Of a stretch of 64,000 nt of DNA, positions 37,480-46,740 are shown piece after piece. The stretch is from Marinobacterium nitratireducens (GTDB taxonomy: Bacteria; Pseudomonadota; Gammaproteobacteria; Pseudomonadales; Balneatricaceae). How positions within the stretch are numbered: position 1 is the stretch's first letter; each line of letters begins with the position of its first letter. The notes beneath the pieces are model-generated. The model saw only the letters and a list, made by a program, of their open reading frames with translations, had not been told where the DNA came from and did no database searches. The position numbers and the translations under genes were made by a program. Location: NCBI RefSeq assembly GCF_014645375.1, contig NZ_BMLT01000002.1, positions 1-64,000 of the forward strand. Direction: 5' to 3'.

Positions 37480-38997
37480 TCAGGCGCCGGGCTGATGCGG
37501 AGCCTGCCTGAGGTCGGGGTACAGCACGCTCAGCGGTACCGAGCGGCCGCCTTCCACCACCATCGCCGCATGTTCCCGCCGCAGCAGCCTCGGCTCCGCG
37601 ACTCCGCATGAGTGCGCGATCAGCTCCACCTCATGCACCAGGTTGTCGTGATAGTGGCGCACCCTTTCCGCCTTGTCTTCCGGTACCAGCCCCTGCTGCA
37701 GCGCGGGATTGTGCGTGGTCACGCCGGTCGGGCAGGTATTGCGGTTGCACTGCATCGCCTGGACACAGCCGAGCGAAAACATGAAGCCCCGGGCGTTGTT
37801 GATGAAGTCGGCCCCGATGCAGATGGCAGCGGCAACATCGGTCGGATTGATCAGCTTGCCCGAGGCGATCACCCGGACCCTTTCGCGCAGGCCGTGTTCG
37901 ATCAGCTTGTTGACCAGAATCGGCAGGCTCTCCCGCAACGGCAGTCCGACGCTATCCATCAGCGGCATCGGTGCCGCACCGGTACCGCCGTCGGAGCTGT
38001 CCAGTGTGATGAAGTCCGGCGCCGACTCGATTCCCCGCGACAGAATCGCCTGGCAGAAATCCTCGAGCCAGGCGCTCGCCCCCATCACCAGCTTGATACC
38101 GCAGGGTTTGCCGGTCACCTCGCGCACATGCGCAATCATGTCCAGCAGATCCTCGGCGGAATCGATTTCCGGATGCCGGTTGGGGCTGATCGATGCCTTG
38201 CCTTCGGCGATACCGCGGATAGCGCTGACTTCGGCGGTCACCTTTTCCGCTGGCAGAATGCCGCCCTTACCGGGCTTCGCCCCCTGACTGAGCTTGATTT
38301 CGAACATACGCAGCTGACGAATCGCCGCCTTCTCCTGCAGTTTGGCGTCGGACAGCCGGCCGTGGTCGTCACGCACGCCGTATTTGGCGGTACCGATCTG
38401 GTACACCAGGTCGCAGCCGCCTTCCAGGTGGTAGGGCGTCAGACCGCCTTCGCCGGTATTCATCCAGCAGCCCGCCAGCTGCGCGCCCCGGGACAGCGCG
38501 CGTACCGCCGGTCGAGACAGCGCGCCGTAGCTCATGCCCGAAATATTGAAGAACGACGGCGCATCATAGGGCTCGCGGCAATAGGGTCCGATGCGCATCG
38601 GCTGGCTCTTGCTGCGTTCCTCGGACAGCCGCGGAAAGGCACAGTTGAGAAAATAGTAGGTTCCGGGCAGACGCAGGTCCCGGGTGGATCCGAAGGCGGT
38701 GGTGTTATCGATGTTCTTGGCGGCGCGGTAGACCCAGGAACGCTGCGCCCGGTTGAACGGCATCTCCTCGCGGTCCATGGCGAAAAAGTACTGGCGAAAG
38801 AACTCGCCCAGATGCTCGAACAGGTAGCGAAAGCGCCCCACCAGCGGGTAGTTCCGCCGGATGCTATGGTGCGTCTGGCGCTTGTCGATCTGATACAGCA
38901 CCAGAGCCACTATCGCCAGCCCGGCCAACGCCAGCAAAAACAGCACGCCGACGATGGCCGTGAAGTGAATCGCGAAAGAGGTAACCGCGTCTGTCAT
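37480..38997 (-). CDS. FMN-binding glutamate synthase-like membrane protein
   Basis: 505 residues: one N-terminal membrane helix (about 15-38) and then the FMN-binding domain of glutamate synthase. Evidence includes FFNISGMSYGALSRPAVRAL, GGLTPYHLEGGCDLVYQIG, IKLSQGAKPGKGGILP, ITLDSSDGGTGAAP and the iron-sulfur cysteines C411, C417 and C422 in CVQAMQCNRNTCPTG. There is no glutaminase domain, so glutamate synthesis from glutamine is not implied; the electron donor and substrate are unknown. REP elements flank its 5' side. Confidence 0.88.
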   Translation of the reverse strand: MTDAVTSFAIHFTAIVGVLFLLALAGLAIVALVLYQIDKRQTHHSIRRNYPLVGRFRYLFEHLGEFFRQYFFAMDREEMPFNRAQRSWVYRAAKNIDNTTAFGSTRDLRLPGTYYFLNCAFPRLSEERSKSQPMRIGPYCREPYDAPSFFNISGMSYGALSRPAVRALSRGAQLAGCWMNTGEGGLTPYHLEGGCDLVYQIGTAKYGVRDDHGRLSDAKLQEKAAIRQLRMFEIKLSQGAKPGKGGILPAEKVTAEVSAIRGIAEGKASISPNRHPEIDSAEDLLDMIAHVREVTGKPCGIKLVMGASAWLEDFCQAILSRGIESAPDFITLDSSDGGTGAAPMPLMDSVGLPLRESLPILVNKLIEHGLRERVRVIASGKLINPTDVAAAICIGADFINNARGFMFSLGCVQAMQCNRNTCPTGVTTHNPALQQGLVPEDKAERVRHYHDNLVHEVELIAHSCGVAEPRLLRREHAAMVVEGGRSVPLSVLYPDLRQAPHQPGA

Positions 38998-39056
38998 GGC
39001 AATAAGTCCCTGGAAGCCTTGAGGGCCCCTATGCTATCGCAAAGAGTTGAAGACGC

Positions 39057-39082
39057 GTAGGAGCCCGGTCTCCGGGCGAATC
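39057..39082. repeat. REP-like element, left member of a pair
   Basis: GTAGGAGCCCGGTCTCCGGG...CGAATC. Its mirrored partner lies at 39229-39252. Between them (39083-39228) nothing coding is seen. The whole 38998-39321 interval is gene-free. Confidence 0.8.
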
Positions 39083-39228
39083 TTTTCGGCCAGGTGCCGA
39101 TTCGCTCGGGTGGCTGGTCTATCTCCAGACTGTCGCAGAAAGTACCTATAACATTTTGCTCATCACGTACCCATTAACCACCCGGAAAATTATACCCTGG
39201 TTAGATATTACAGGGTCAGTGACGCCAA

Positions 39229-39252
39229 TTCGCCCGGGGACCGGGCGCCTAC
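39229..39252. repeat. REP-like element, right member of the pair
   Basis: TTCGCCCGGGGACCGGGCGCCTAC, the inverse form of the GTAGGAGCCC family. It follows an A/T-rich stretch. Confidence 0.8.
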
Positions 39253-39279
39253 GACCAACCACTTACCAGCAAAACGACA

Positions 39280-39301
39280 ACGCCCACCATTGGGTGGGCG
39301 T
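39280..39301 (-). terminator. Probable terminator after the amino-acid dehydrogenase
   Basis: A 9-bp stem ACGCCCACC / GGTGGGCGT with a short loop, then T-rich TTGTCGTTTT on the minus strand, 20 bases past the stop codon. Confidence 0.65.
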
Positions 39302-39321
39302 CGCGATCACGAATTACCCGC

Positions 39322-40548
39322 TCAGACCAGCTGCTTCAGCGCGATCTCGAACGCCGTGCTGGCAATCCCGGTCTTGTCACGGGATTCGCCGTGGGTCCTG
39401 GCGAGCGCATCGCGTACCACCGCCGAGACGTCATCGAATACCGCCTCGTCGGAGATCTCCACCTTGTCCTGCATCAGGAAGGCGAATGCCCGGGCCATGC
39501 CGCAGTTGGCGATGAAATCGGGCAGTACGCTGACCCTGGAGTCGGCATACTCGTAGATAGGACCGTAAAAGATCTCCGGATCGTTGAACGGCACGTTGGC
39601 ACCGCAGGAAACGACCTCGAGGCCGGCATCGATCATGCGGTCGACCTGCTCGCGGGTCACCAGACGCGATGCCGCGCAGGGCAGGAAAATATCGGCGCCC
39701 ATATCCCAGACACGGGCGTTGACCTCTTCGAACGACAGCAGATTGGCGGCCTCGATCTGGTTGCCGTTCTTGTTCAGGAACAGCTCTCGCACCTGCTCGA
39801 ACGACAGACCTTCCGGCTCGATCAGGCCACCGGCGCGGTCGATGATACCGACCACGCGCGCACCCTGCTGCGCCAGATAGTAGGCCGCCGCCGAGCCGAC
39901 GTTACCCCAGCCCTGGACGATGACGCGTTTGTTGCGTACGTCGCCGCCGTAGATGTTGTAGTAGTGGTGCACCGCTTCGGCCACGCCCCAGCCGGTGATC
40001 AGGTCGGCCACCACATACTTGCGGCTGTAATCCGGCGTGAAGCGGCTGTCCTCGACCACCTTGGCGACGCCCAGGCGCAGCTGACCGACCTTCTGGATAC
40101 GCTCGCTGGTGGTGGGGTCGAAGTGGCCGTTGACAACACCTTCCTGCGGGTGCCAGAGGCCGTAGCTTTCGGTAATCGGGATCACCTCGTGCACCTCGTC
40201 GACGTTGAGGTCACCGCCGGTACCGTAGTAGGTCTTGAGCAACGGCGCGACCGCCTTGTACCAGCGCTGCAGCACTTCGTGCTTGCGCGGGTCGGCCGGG
40301 TCGAAGTCGATGCCGGACTTGGCGCCGCCGATGGCCGGGCCCGATACCGAGAACTTCACTTCCATGGTCTTGGCCAGGGACTCGACTTCATGACGGTCGA
40401 GACCTTTGCGCATGCGTGTACCGCCGCCAGCCGCACCGCCTCGCAGCGAGTTGATCACCACCCAGCCCCTGGCTTCGGTTTCGGCATCGTGCCACTCAAA
40501 GACGATCTCAGGGGCCTTGTTTTCGAATTTCTGTAAAAGTTCTTTCAT
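39322..40548 (-). CDS. Glu/Leu/Phe/Val dehydrogenase
   Basis: Oxidative deamination of an amino acid with NAD(P). The 408-residue protein has the catalytic GPAIGGAKSGIDFDP (about 70-84; Lys in GGAKSG), a Rossmann dinucleotide loop VQGWGNVGSAAAYYLAQQGARV (about 212-233) and NCGMARAFAFLM. It is intermediate between Glu and Leu/Phe dehydrogenases; the unusual SLRGGAAGGGTRM start fits the branch next to HPPD and amino-acid transporters. Its neighbours suggest an aromatic amino acid, but this is inference. Confidence 0.85.
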   Translation of the reverse strand: MKELLQKFENKAPEIVFEWHDAETEARGWVVINSLRGGAAGGGTRMRKGLDRHEVESLAKTMEVKFSVSGPAIGGAKSGIDFDPADPRKHEVLQRWYKAVAPLLKTYYGTGGDLNVDEVHEVIPITESYGLWHPQEGVVNGHFDPTTSERIQKVGQLRLGVAKVVEDSRFTPDYSRKYVVADLITGWGVAEAVHHYYNIYGGDVRNKRVIVQGWGNVGSAAAYYLAQQGARVVGIIDRAGGLIEPEGLSFEQVRELFLNKNGNQIEAANLLSFEEVNARVWDMGADIFLPCAASRLVTREQVDRMIDAGLEVVSCGANVPFNDPEIFYGPIYEYADSRVSVLPDFIANCGMARAFAFLMQDKVEISDEAVFDDVSAVVRDALARTHGESRDKTGIASTAFEIALKQLV

Positions 40549-40597
40549 GGTCGTAAACCTGTATTCGCGGGGCCCCGCGGGGCCCGGATCAATTCAA

Positions 40598-41992
40598 TCA
40601 GAGGTTGTAGAGGAACAGCACCAGCACGCCGACCGGCGTCAGGTAGCGCAGCACGAACAGCCACAGCCGGTGACCGGTACCCGCACCCAGTTCCTCCTGA
40701 CTGGAAGCCTTTTTCATGACCCAACCGACAAAGACGGCGGTCAGCAGCGCCACAATCGGCATCATCACGTTGGCGGTGAGGAAGTCGTAGAGATCGAACA
40801 GCGTCTTGCCCTCGAAGCGCTCGAAGGCATCGAGCGGCGTGAATCCGGACCAGACGTTGAGTGACAGCACGGTGGTCAGACCGACCATCCAGGCCGCAAT
40901 GCCACCGAAAACCGCCGACTTGGCGCGCTTGATGCCATGCTCCTCAAGCCACTTGACCACCGACTCCAGCATCGACAGCGACGAAGTCCAGGCCGCGAAC
41001 AGCAGCAGGACGAAAAACAGCGTGGCGAAAAAGCTGCCACCCGGCATCTGGCCGAAGGCCACCGGCAGGGTGTTGAAGATGAGCCCCGGACCGGCGCCGG
41101 GTTCCAGGCCGTTGGCGAACACGATCGGGAAGATCGCCAGGCCCGCCATCAGCGCCACGCCGGTATCCATCACGGCCACGGTCAGGGAGGTACGGGCGAT
41201 CGACACACCTTTCGGCAGATAGGCGCCGTAGGCCATCATCGAGCCGCTGGCCAGACTCAGTGTGAAGAAGGCATGACCCAGCGCCACCAGCACCGCTTCG
41301 GCGGTGAGGCTGGAGAAGTCCGGCTTGAACAGGAAGTCGACGGCAGCGCCGAAGTGAGTGGTGGTCATGCCATATCCCACCAGCATGATCAGCAGCACCA
41401 GCAGTGCCGGCATCAGCCAGGTCACGGCACGCTCGAGCCCGTGACGCACACCGCCGACCGACACCAGCACCGCCAGCGCCATGAACAGGGTATGCCATAG
41501 GGTAAGCTCGACCGGTGACGCCAGCAGATTGCCGAACATCTGACCGGCCTGATCGGCATCGACACCCGCCAGATCCCCCTGAACGGCATGGAAAATGTAC
41601 GGGATGGTCCAGCCGGCAATGACACTGTAGAACGACAGAATCAGGAAGGCGGCCAGGGTCGCCAGCCAGCCGATCACCTTCCAGTTGGACGATACACCCT
41701 CCTGGCGTGCCACCTCGCGCATGCTGTTGATCGGACTGTGGCGACCACGGCGGCCGAGCATGACTTCGGCCATCATGATCGGGATGCCGATCACGGCGAT
41801 GCAGACCAGATACACCAGCACGAAGGCGCCGCCGCCGTTCTCACCGGTGATATAGGGAAATTTCCAGATATTGCCAAGGCCGACCGCCGAGCCGGCGGCC
41901 GCGAGAATAAAAGCCAGACGCGACGACCAGAGCGCGGGAGCCGGCGCCGTACCCGCGCTGGCGCGGGCACTCAGGGTAGTAGTGGAAGACAC
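40598..41992 (-). CDS. Sodium-dependent amino-acid transporter (NSS/SNF family)
   Basis: 464 residues with about eleven membrane segments. The family signature is SAVGLGNIWKFPYI then NGGGAFVLVY (about 36-61), in the first unwound helix that binds sodium and substrate. Other family segments are the extracellular WTIPYIFHAVQGDL and the TM6 segment GHAFFTLSLASGSMMAYGAY. The gene lies between the dehydrogenase and HPPD genes on the same strand. Tyrosine or another aromatic amino acid is a reasonable but unproven substrate. Confidence 0.9.
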   Translation of the reverse strand: MSSTTTLSARASAGTAPAPALWSSRLAFILAAAGSAVGLGNIWKFPYITGENGGGAFVLVYLVCIAVIGIPIMMAEVMLGRRGRHSPINSMREVARQEGVSSNWKVIGWLATLAAFLILSFYSVIAGWTIPYIFHAVQGDLAGVDADQAGQMFGNLLASPVELTLWHTLFMALAVLVSVGGVRHGLERAVTWLMPALLVLLIMLVGYGMTTTHFGAAVDFLFKPDFSSLTAEAVLVALGHAFFTLSLASGSMMAYGAYLPKGVSIARTSLTVAVMDTGVALMAGLAIFPIVFANGLEPGAGPGLIFNTLPVAFGQMPGGSFFATLFFVLLLFAAWTSSLSMLESVVKWLEEHGIKRAKSAVFGGIAAWMVGLTTVLSLNVWSGFTPLDAFERFEGKTLFDLYDFLTANVMMPIVALLTAVFVGWVMKKASSQEELGAGTGHRLWLFVLRYLTPVGVLVLFLYNL

Positions 41993-42131
41993 GGTTGGAG
42001 TCCTGTTTTTAGCATTATTATTGATATCCGTCAGACCCGATCAGGACCTGGCGGAGCGGCGATCCCTGGTTGGGGACCGCCGACAGCACAGAAAAAGCCG
42101 TTCAATCGCGGATTATTGACGAACATACCGC

Positions 42132-42198
42132 AGGGTGCTGCTGAGCGAAGCGCAACGATACAGGCGCTGCGGTTCGTTTCACTCACCGGCACCCTACA
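42132..42198. repeat. GTAGGGTGCC-type dispersed repeat overlapping the hppD stop codon
   Basis: On the minus strand GTAGGGTGCCGGTGAGTGAA starts inside the hppD stop codon (TAG). The mirrored AGGGTGCTGCTGAGCGAAGC follows. Related to units at 43951-44023 and 15173-15204. Confidence 0.6.
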
Positions 42199-43288
42199 AG
42201 TCCTGAGTCAGCACGCCGCGGCGGATCTGGTCCTCTTCTATCGACTCGAACAGCGCCTGGAAATTGCCTTCGCCGAAGCCTTCGTTGCCCTTGCGCTGGA
42301 TGATCTCGAAGAAGATCGGGCCGATGACGGTATCGGTGAAGATCTGCAGCAGCAGGCCCTGTCCCTGGGTCGGGGCACCGTCGATCAGAATGTTTTCGCG
42401 CTGCAGACGTGCCACGTCCTCGCCATGGCCCGGCAGGCGCGTATCGACCTTCTCGTAGTAGGTATCCGGGGTCGACAGGAAAGCCACGCCCCGGGCACGC
42501 AGCGCCTCGACGGTGCCGTAGATGTCGCCGGTGCCCAGAGCGATATGCTGGATACCCTCACCGTTGTACTCCCGCAGGAATTCCTCGATCTGGCTCTTGT
42601 CGTCGGACGACTCGTTGATCGGGATACGGATCTTGCCGCACGGGCTGGTCATGGCGCGGGACTTGAGGCCGGTCAGCTTGCCCTCGATGTCGAAATAGCG
42701 CACTTCCTTGAAGTTGAAGTGCTTCTCGTAGAAGCCGGCCCACAGGTCCATGTTGCCCTGGGCAACGTTGTGGGTGAGGTGATCGATGTAGGTCAGACCG
42801 GCACCCTGCGGATGCTGTTCGACGCCAGGGATCGCGACGAAGTCGACATCGTAGATGTTCTTTTCACCGTAGCGGTCCACCAGGTAGACCAGCGAGCCAC
42901 CGATCCCCTCGACTGCCGGGATGTGCAATTCCATGGGACCTGCGCCGGACTCGACCGGCGTCGCGCCGGCAGCCACCAGCGCTTTGAACGCCGCCGCGGC
43001 ATCGGCGACACGGAATGCCATCGCATTGACGCAGGGGCCATGTTCCCCGGCGAAAGCTTCGGCGTGACTGTTGGGTTCGGCGTTGAGAATGAAGTTGATA
43101 TCGCCCTGACGGTACAGGGTCACGTTCTTGCTGCGGTGACGGGCGATGGCGGCGAAGCCCATCTTCTCGAAAAGTTCGGCCAGCTTCTCCGGCTCCCGGG
43201 AGGCATACTCGACGAACTCGAAGCCGTCGGTACCCAGCGGGTTGTCCCAGAGGTCGGTGGTGCTCTCGGCGATCTGTGGCAGAGCCAT
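42194..43288 (-). CDS. hppD: 4-hydroxyphenylpyruvate dioxygenase
   Basis: Converts 4-hydroxyphenylpyruvate to homogentisate in tyrosine catabolism. 364 residues from the ATG at 43288 (MALPQIAESTTDLWDNPLGT), with GGAGAT upstream. The C-terminal iron-binding domain has LTYIDHLTHNVAQGNMDLW (first His), GIQHIALGTGDIY (second His) and GPIFFEIIQRKGNEGFGEGN (Glu ligand). It is divergent from an Lrp-type regulator. The next enzyme, homogentisate dioxygenase, is not in the window. Confidence 0.95.
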   Translation of the reverse strand: MALPQIAESTTDLWDNPLGTDGFEFVEYASREPEKLAELFEKMGFAAIARHRSKNVTLYRQGDINFILNAEPNSHAEAFAGEHGPCVNAMAFRVADAAAAFKALVAAGATPVESGAGPMELHIPAVEGIGGSLVYLVDRYGEKNIYDVDFVAIPGVEQHPQGAGLTYIDHLTHNVAQGNMDLWAGFYEKHFNFKEVRYFDIEGKLTGLKSRAMTSPCGKIRIPINESSDDKSQIEEFLREYNGEGIQHIALGTGDIYGTVEALRARGVAFLSTPDTYYEKVDTRLPGHGEDVARLQRENILIDGAPTQGQGLLLQIFTDTVIGPIFFEIIQRKGNEGFGEGNFQALFESIEEDQIRRGVLTQDL

Positions 43289-43446
43289 TATTGTTATCTC
43301 CATCAAGTCCGGTGAATACGGCAGCGTCATTGACGCCGGTCAACTTGCTGGGAAATAGCTTACGGCAAGCGGTATGCGTTTTTTTTGCAATCAGCGCTCG
43401 CTGCGCTTAACTTTCACAGGATTCCCGCATAAAAGAGAGTAAAAAC

Positions 43447-43929
43447 GTGAGATCAACGCATTCAGTGGCACTGGACCGTCTCGACATGCGAATTCTCGAG
43501 GCACTGCAGCAGAACGGACGGCTCAGCAACGTCGAGTTGTCGGAGCTGGTGCACCTGTCGCCATCGCAATGCCAGCGGCGGCGTCAGAAGCTGGAGGAAA
43601 GCGGCGTCGTGAAGCGCTACGTCGCCCAGCTCGACCCGGAGCGGGTCGGGCTCGGCGTCATGGCGCTGGTCAGCGTGTCACTGGACAAGCACAGCGAAAA
43701 GATCGCCGAGGAGTTCCGCAGCGCCATCATCGAGTATCCGGAAGTGCTCGAGTGCTGGGGGGTGGCCGGGGATGCCGACTACATGCTCAAAGTGATCGCG
43801 CCGGACCTGAAAGCCTTTGCCGATATAACGCTGCACCGGCTGCTGAACCTGCCGATGGTATCGAACGTGAAATCGAACCTGTTGCTGCAGACACTCAAAT
43901 CCACCACCGAGCTGCCGGTACGGTGGTAA
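43447..43929 (+). CDS. Lrp/AsnC family transcriptional regulator
   Basis: 160 residues from a GTG with GAGAG upstream. The N-terminal helix-turn-helix (LDRLDMRILEALQQNGRLSN ... LSPSQCQRRRQKLEESG) is followed by the RAM ligand domain (AEEFRSAIIEYPEVLECWGVAGDADYML). It is divergent from hppD, so it is the likely regulator of tyrosine breakdown. The stop codon (TGG TAA) is the first TAA of a GTGGTAA heptamer array. Confidence 0.92.
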   Translation: MRSTHSVALDRLDMRILEALQQNGRLSNVELSELVHLSPSQCQRRRQKLEESGVVKRYVAQLDPERVGLGVMALVSVSLDKHSEKIAEEFRSAIIEYPEVLECWGVAGDADYMLKVIAPDLKAFADITLHRLLNLPMVSNVKSNLLLQTLKSTTELPVRW

Positions 43930-43951
43930 GTGGTAAGTGGTAAGTGGTAAG
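43923..43951. repeat. Heptamer array (GTGGTAA)4
   Basis: Four GTGGTAA units. The first one contains the Lrp-type gene's stop codon. A GTAGGGTGCC repeat begins where the array ends. Every unit carries TAA. Confidence 0.9.
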
Positions 43952-44023
43952 TAGGGTGCCCCTGAGCGAAGCGAACGGCACCACAAGCCACGGCACGCTT
44001 CGCTCCGCTCAGGGATGCCCTAC
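43951..44023. repeat. GTAGGGTGCC inverted repeat
   Basis: GTAGGGTGCCCCTGAGCGAA...CGGCACC with the mirrored GCTTCGCTCCGCTCAGGGAT and GCCCTAC. It directly follows a heptamer array. Confidence 0.85.
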
Positions 44024-44060
44024 GGTCGACCGCGGATCGCCAGCGAGCCCCTGAGCGCAG

Positions 44061-44105
44061 CAACCGTCATGGATGGCGGGAAGATCGGTATTGCAGGAGC
44101 AAAAT
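44061..44105. repeat. Dispersed GGATGGCGGG...TTGCAGGAGCAAAA repeat
   Basis: The clearest copy of this family. Others are at 11508-11552 and, diverged, 27618-27661. It lies just past the puuA-like gene end. Confidence 0.65.
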
Positions 44106-44155
44106 AGCGACGAACGGCACCGCGCTCCCGACACGCAATCCCCCCTTCCTCCACA

Positions 44156-45505
44156 TCATACCCGCAACAGCAGATACTCCCGCTCCCAGGAACTGATCAC
44201 CTTGTTGAAGGCCTCGTACTCGGCGAGCTTGACGGCGATATAGGCACGCACGAAGCGCTCGCCGAGCAGCGCCTGCAGCGGCTCGCACCCCGCCAGCAGC
44301 CGCAACCCCTCCTCCAGCGTCCGGGCAATCTCGATACGGCTGTTGGCAGCGTAGGCGCTGCCGGTGGCAGGCGAGGATGGCTGCAGCTGCTCCTTCATTC
44401 CGAGGTAGCCGCAGGCCAGGGACAGGGCGATGGCGAGATAAGGGTTGGCGTCGGCACCGGCAAAGCGGTTTTCGATGCGGGTTGCCGCAGGCTCCGCATC
44501 CGGCACCCGAAGCCCGGTGGTGCGGTTGTCCAGCCCCCACTGCAGATTGATGGGCGCGGCGATATCCGGCACGAAGCGGCGGTAGGAGTTGACGTTGGGC
44601 GCGAAAAAGGCGATCGCCGCCGGCACGTATTTCTGCAACCCGCCGAGATAGTGGTAGAAGGCTTCGCTGAAGCGCTCGCGTTTACCGACGAAGACATTGC
44701 AGCCGCTTTTGCGATCGAGCAGGCTCTGATGAACATGCATGGAACTGCCGGGTTCCCGCTCCATCGGCTTGGCCATGAAGGTGGCGTAGATATCGTGCAC
44801 CAGCGCGGTTTCCCGCAACGTCCGCTTGAAGGCGAAAACCTGATCGGCCAGCGCCAGCGGGTCGCCGTGCTTGAAGTTGATCTCCATCTGCCCGGCGCCG
44901 GATTCGTGAATCAGCGTATCGACATCGAGCTGCTGCGCCTCGCAATAGCGATAGAGGGTGTCGATCAGCGGATCGAACTCGTTGACGGCATCGATGCTGT
45001 ACGACTGACGCGCCACCTCGGCGCGGCCCGACCGCCCCACCGGCGCCTTGAGCTCGTAATCCGGGTCGAGGTTCTTCTGCACCAGATAAAACTCCACCTC
45101 CGGCGCGATGACCGGCTGCAGCCCCTCGTCCTCGTAGAGCTGCAACACCCGCCGCAGCACGTTGCGCGTCGACAGCGGGTGCGGATTGCCATCGCTGCCG
45201 TGACAGTCGAATATCAGCTGTGCCGTCGGCTCCTTGGCCCAGGGCGCCAGCCGCAGCGTGGTGGGATCCGGTGCCAGCACCATGTCGCGATCGGCAGGAT
45301 CCACCAGTTCGTAGTAGTCGTCCGACCAGTCGCCGGTCACGGTCTGGACCAGGATGCCCTCGGGCAGGCGCACATGCTGCTCGGCCATGAACTTGCGCGT
45401 GGGCAGAAACTTGCCCCGGGCGTTGCCGGTCATGTCCGGAACCAGGCACTCGATTTCGATGATGCTGTGCTGCTGCAGGAATTTCTCGACAATATTCATA
45501 GGCAT
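44156..45505 (-). CDS. Glutamine synthetase family protein (gamma-glutamylpolyamine synthetase-like)
   Basis: 449 residues with the GS catalytic core: GAGQMEINF (Glu ligands), SMHVHQSL, the INLQWGLDNRTTGLRVPD substrate loop and ATRIENRFAGADANPYLA. It lacks the adenylylation region and the exact glutamine-synthetase pattern, placing it with PuuA-type enzymes that attach glutamate to polyamines or other amines. An alternative start at 45499 has better ribosome-site spacing. It stands alone between repeats. Confidence 0.85.
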   Translation of the reverse strand: MPMNIVEKFLQQHSIIEIECLVPDMTGNARGKFLPTRKFMAEQHVRLPEGILVQTVTGDWSDDYYELVDPADRDMVLAPDPTTLRLAPWAKEPTAQLIFDCHGSDGNPHPLSTRNVLRRVLQLYEDEGLQPVIAPEVEFYLVQKNLDPDYELKAPVGRSGRAEVARQSYSIDAVNEFDPLIDTLYRYCEAQQLDVDTLIHESGAGQMEINFKHGDPLALADQVFAFKRTLRETALVHDIYATFMAKPMEREPGSSMHVHQSLLDRKSGCNVFVGKRERFSEAFYHYLGGLQKYVPAAIAFFAPNVNSYRRFVPDIAAPINLQWGLDNRTTGLRVPDAEPAATRIENRFAGADANPYLAIALSLACGYLGMKEQLQPSSPATGSAYAANSRIEIARTLEEGLRLLAGCEPLQALLGERFVRAYIAVKLAEYEAFNKVISSWEREYLLLRV

Positions 45506-45531
45506 TATCCGCTGCCGGTCAAAATCGAAGA

Positions 45532-45614
45532 GTAGGATGGGTTGAGGCGCCTGACCACAACATCGTCAGCCCCCGCAAACGACAACGGCGCCAAAACCCA
45601 TCCTATCGATCGCA
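45532..45614. repeat. GTAGGATGGG-type inverted repeat
   Basis: GTAGGATGGGTTGAGGCGCC...GGCGCC AAAACCCATCCTATCGATCGCA. It matches the element at 7003-7090. Confidence 0.8.
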
Positions 45615-45675
45615 ATTAGCCAGAGCCGGCACACCGTACGGCAAGCGGCAAATCACCCGACCGGACAACAGAAAT

Positions 45676-46740
45676 TCAGTCCAGCAACGCCACCGCCTTG
45701 ATCAGCGCATAGACCTGCTGCCCTTCGTGCAGCTTCAGCTGCGCTGCCGAGTAGGCCGAGATCTCGGCCGACAGCTGCTGTCCGTCCGCCAGCAGGCCAC
45801 AGACCAGCACCCGGCCGTCAACCGGCGGATCGATGCGCGAGATACGCAGCTCGAGCTGGTTGACGATGGAAATATCCCCAAGCGGTCGCAGCGCCAGGCT
45901 GACATCGGAGGCCAGGATGCGCAGCCGTGCCCGCGTCACCGCCCGGCGCAATGGTCGTACCAGCCACAGCCGCAGCCCCCTGCACAGGAAGGGCGTGCGG
46001 CCGTCGGCCAGAGTTGCGCCGACCTTGCCTTCGAGAATGCTGGCGGCGCCTTCGTCGACGAACAGCGGCGAATCCGCACGCCCCAGCGCCTGCTGCAGGC
46101 TCTCTGTACGCTCGATGCGCCCGTGAGCCATGAAAATAACCCGGTCGGCGAGCCGTTCAACCTCATCGGCAGCATGGGTGACATAGAACATCGGCACGCC
46201 GGACTCGGCGGACAGCTGTTCCAGATAGGGCAATATCTGCTGTCTGGCCTGACGATCCAGCGCCGACAGCGGTTCGTCCAGCAGCAGCACTTCGGGGCTG
46301 GTCAGAAGCGCCCGACCGATAGCGACGCGCTGGCGCTGGCCGCCGGACAGCTCCGTCGCCGGGCGCCGAAGCAGATCCGCAAGGCCCATCCACTCGACAA
46401 CTTCGCCCGGGACGATGCGGCGGCGCTCAGCCGGCAGGCGTTTCCAGCCGTACAGCAGATTGTCCTCGACCGAGAGATGCGGGAACAGGCTGGCCTCCTG
46501 AAAAACATACCCCAGGGTGCGCCGGTGCGTCGGCAGCCGCTGTCGTCCCTGCTGCCAGACCCGCTCCCCGAGACGGCAGTGTCCGTCCACCGACTCCAGT
46601 CCCGCGAGCGCCCGCAGCAGTGTGGTCTTGCCGCAACCGGAAGGCCCGAAAATCGCGGTTACGCCCTGCAACGGCAGGCTGAAGACAACATCGAGCTCGA
46701 AACCTCCGCGCCTGAGCCGGAATGTCGCGTCGATATTCAT
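45676..46740 (-). CDS. modC: Molybdate ABC transporter ATP-binding protein
   Basis: 354 residues: Walker A GPSGCGKTT (32-40), signature LSGGQRQR (131-138), Walker B LLLDEPLSALD (about 154-164) and a C-terminal TOBE/Mop domain (about 290-354) that binds molybdate and may control activity. The start overlaps the modB stop codon. The operon order is modA-modB-modC. Confidence 0.95.
   Translation of the reverse strand: MNIDATFRLRRGGFELDVVFSLPLQGVTAIFGPSGCGKTTLLRALAGLESVDGHCRLGERVWQQGRQRLPTHRRTLGYVFQEASLFPHLSVEDNLLYGWKRLPAERRRIVPGEVVEWMGLADLLRRPATELSGGQRQRVAIGRALLTSPEVLLLDEPLSALDRQARQQILPYLEQLSAESGVPMFYVTHAADEVERLADRVIFMAHGRIERTESLQQALGRADSPLFVDEGAASILEGKVGATLADGRTPFLCRGLRLWLVRPLRRAVTRARLRILASDVSLALRPLGDISIVNQLELRISRIDPPVDGRVLVCGLLADGQQLSAEISAYSAAQLKLHEGQQVYALIKAVALLD

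Noticed and set aside
42000-42130. Riboswitch or leader peptide upstream of the sodium transporter
   Set aside because: Some GC-rich palindromes are present but match no known riboswitch pattern, and no short leader peptide is evident.
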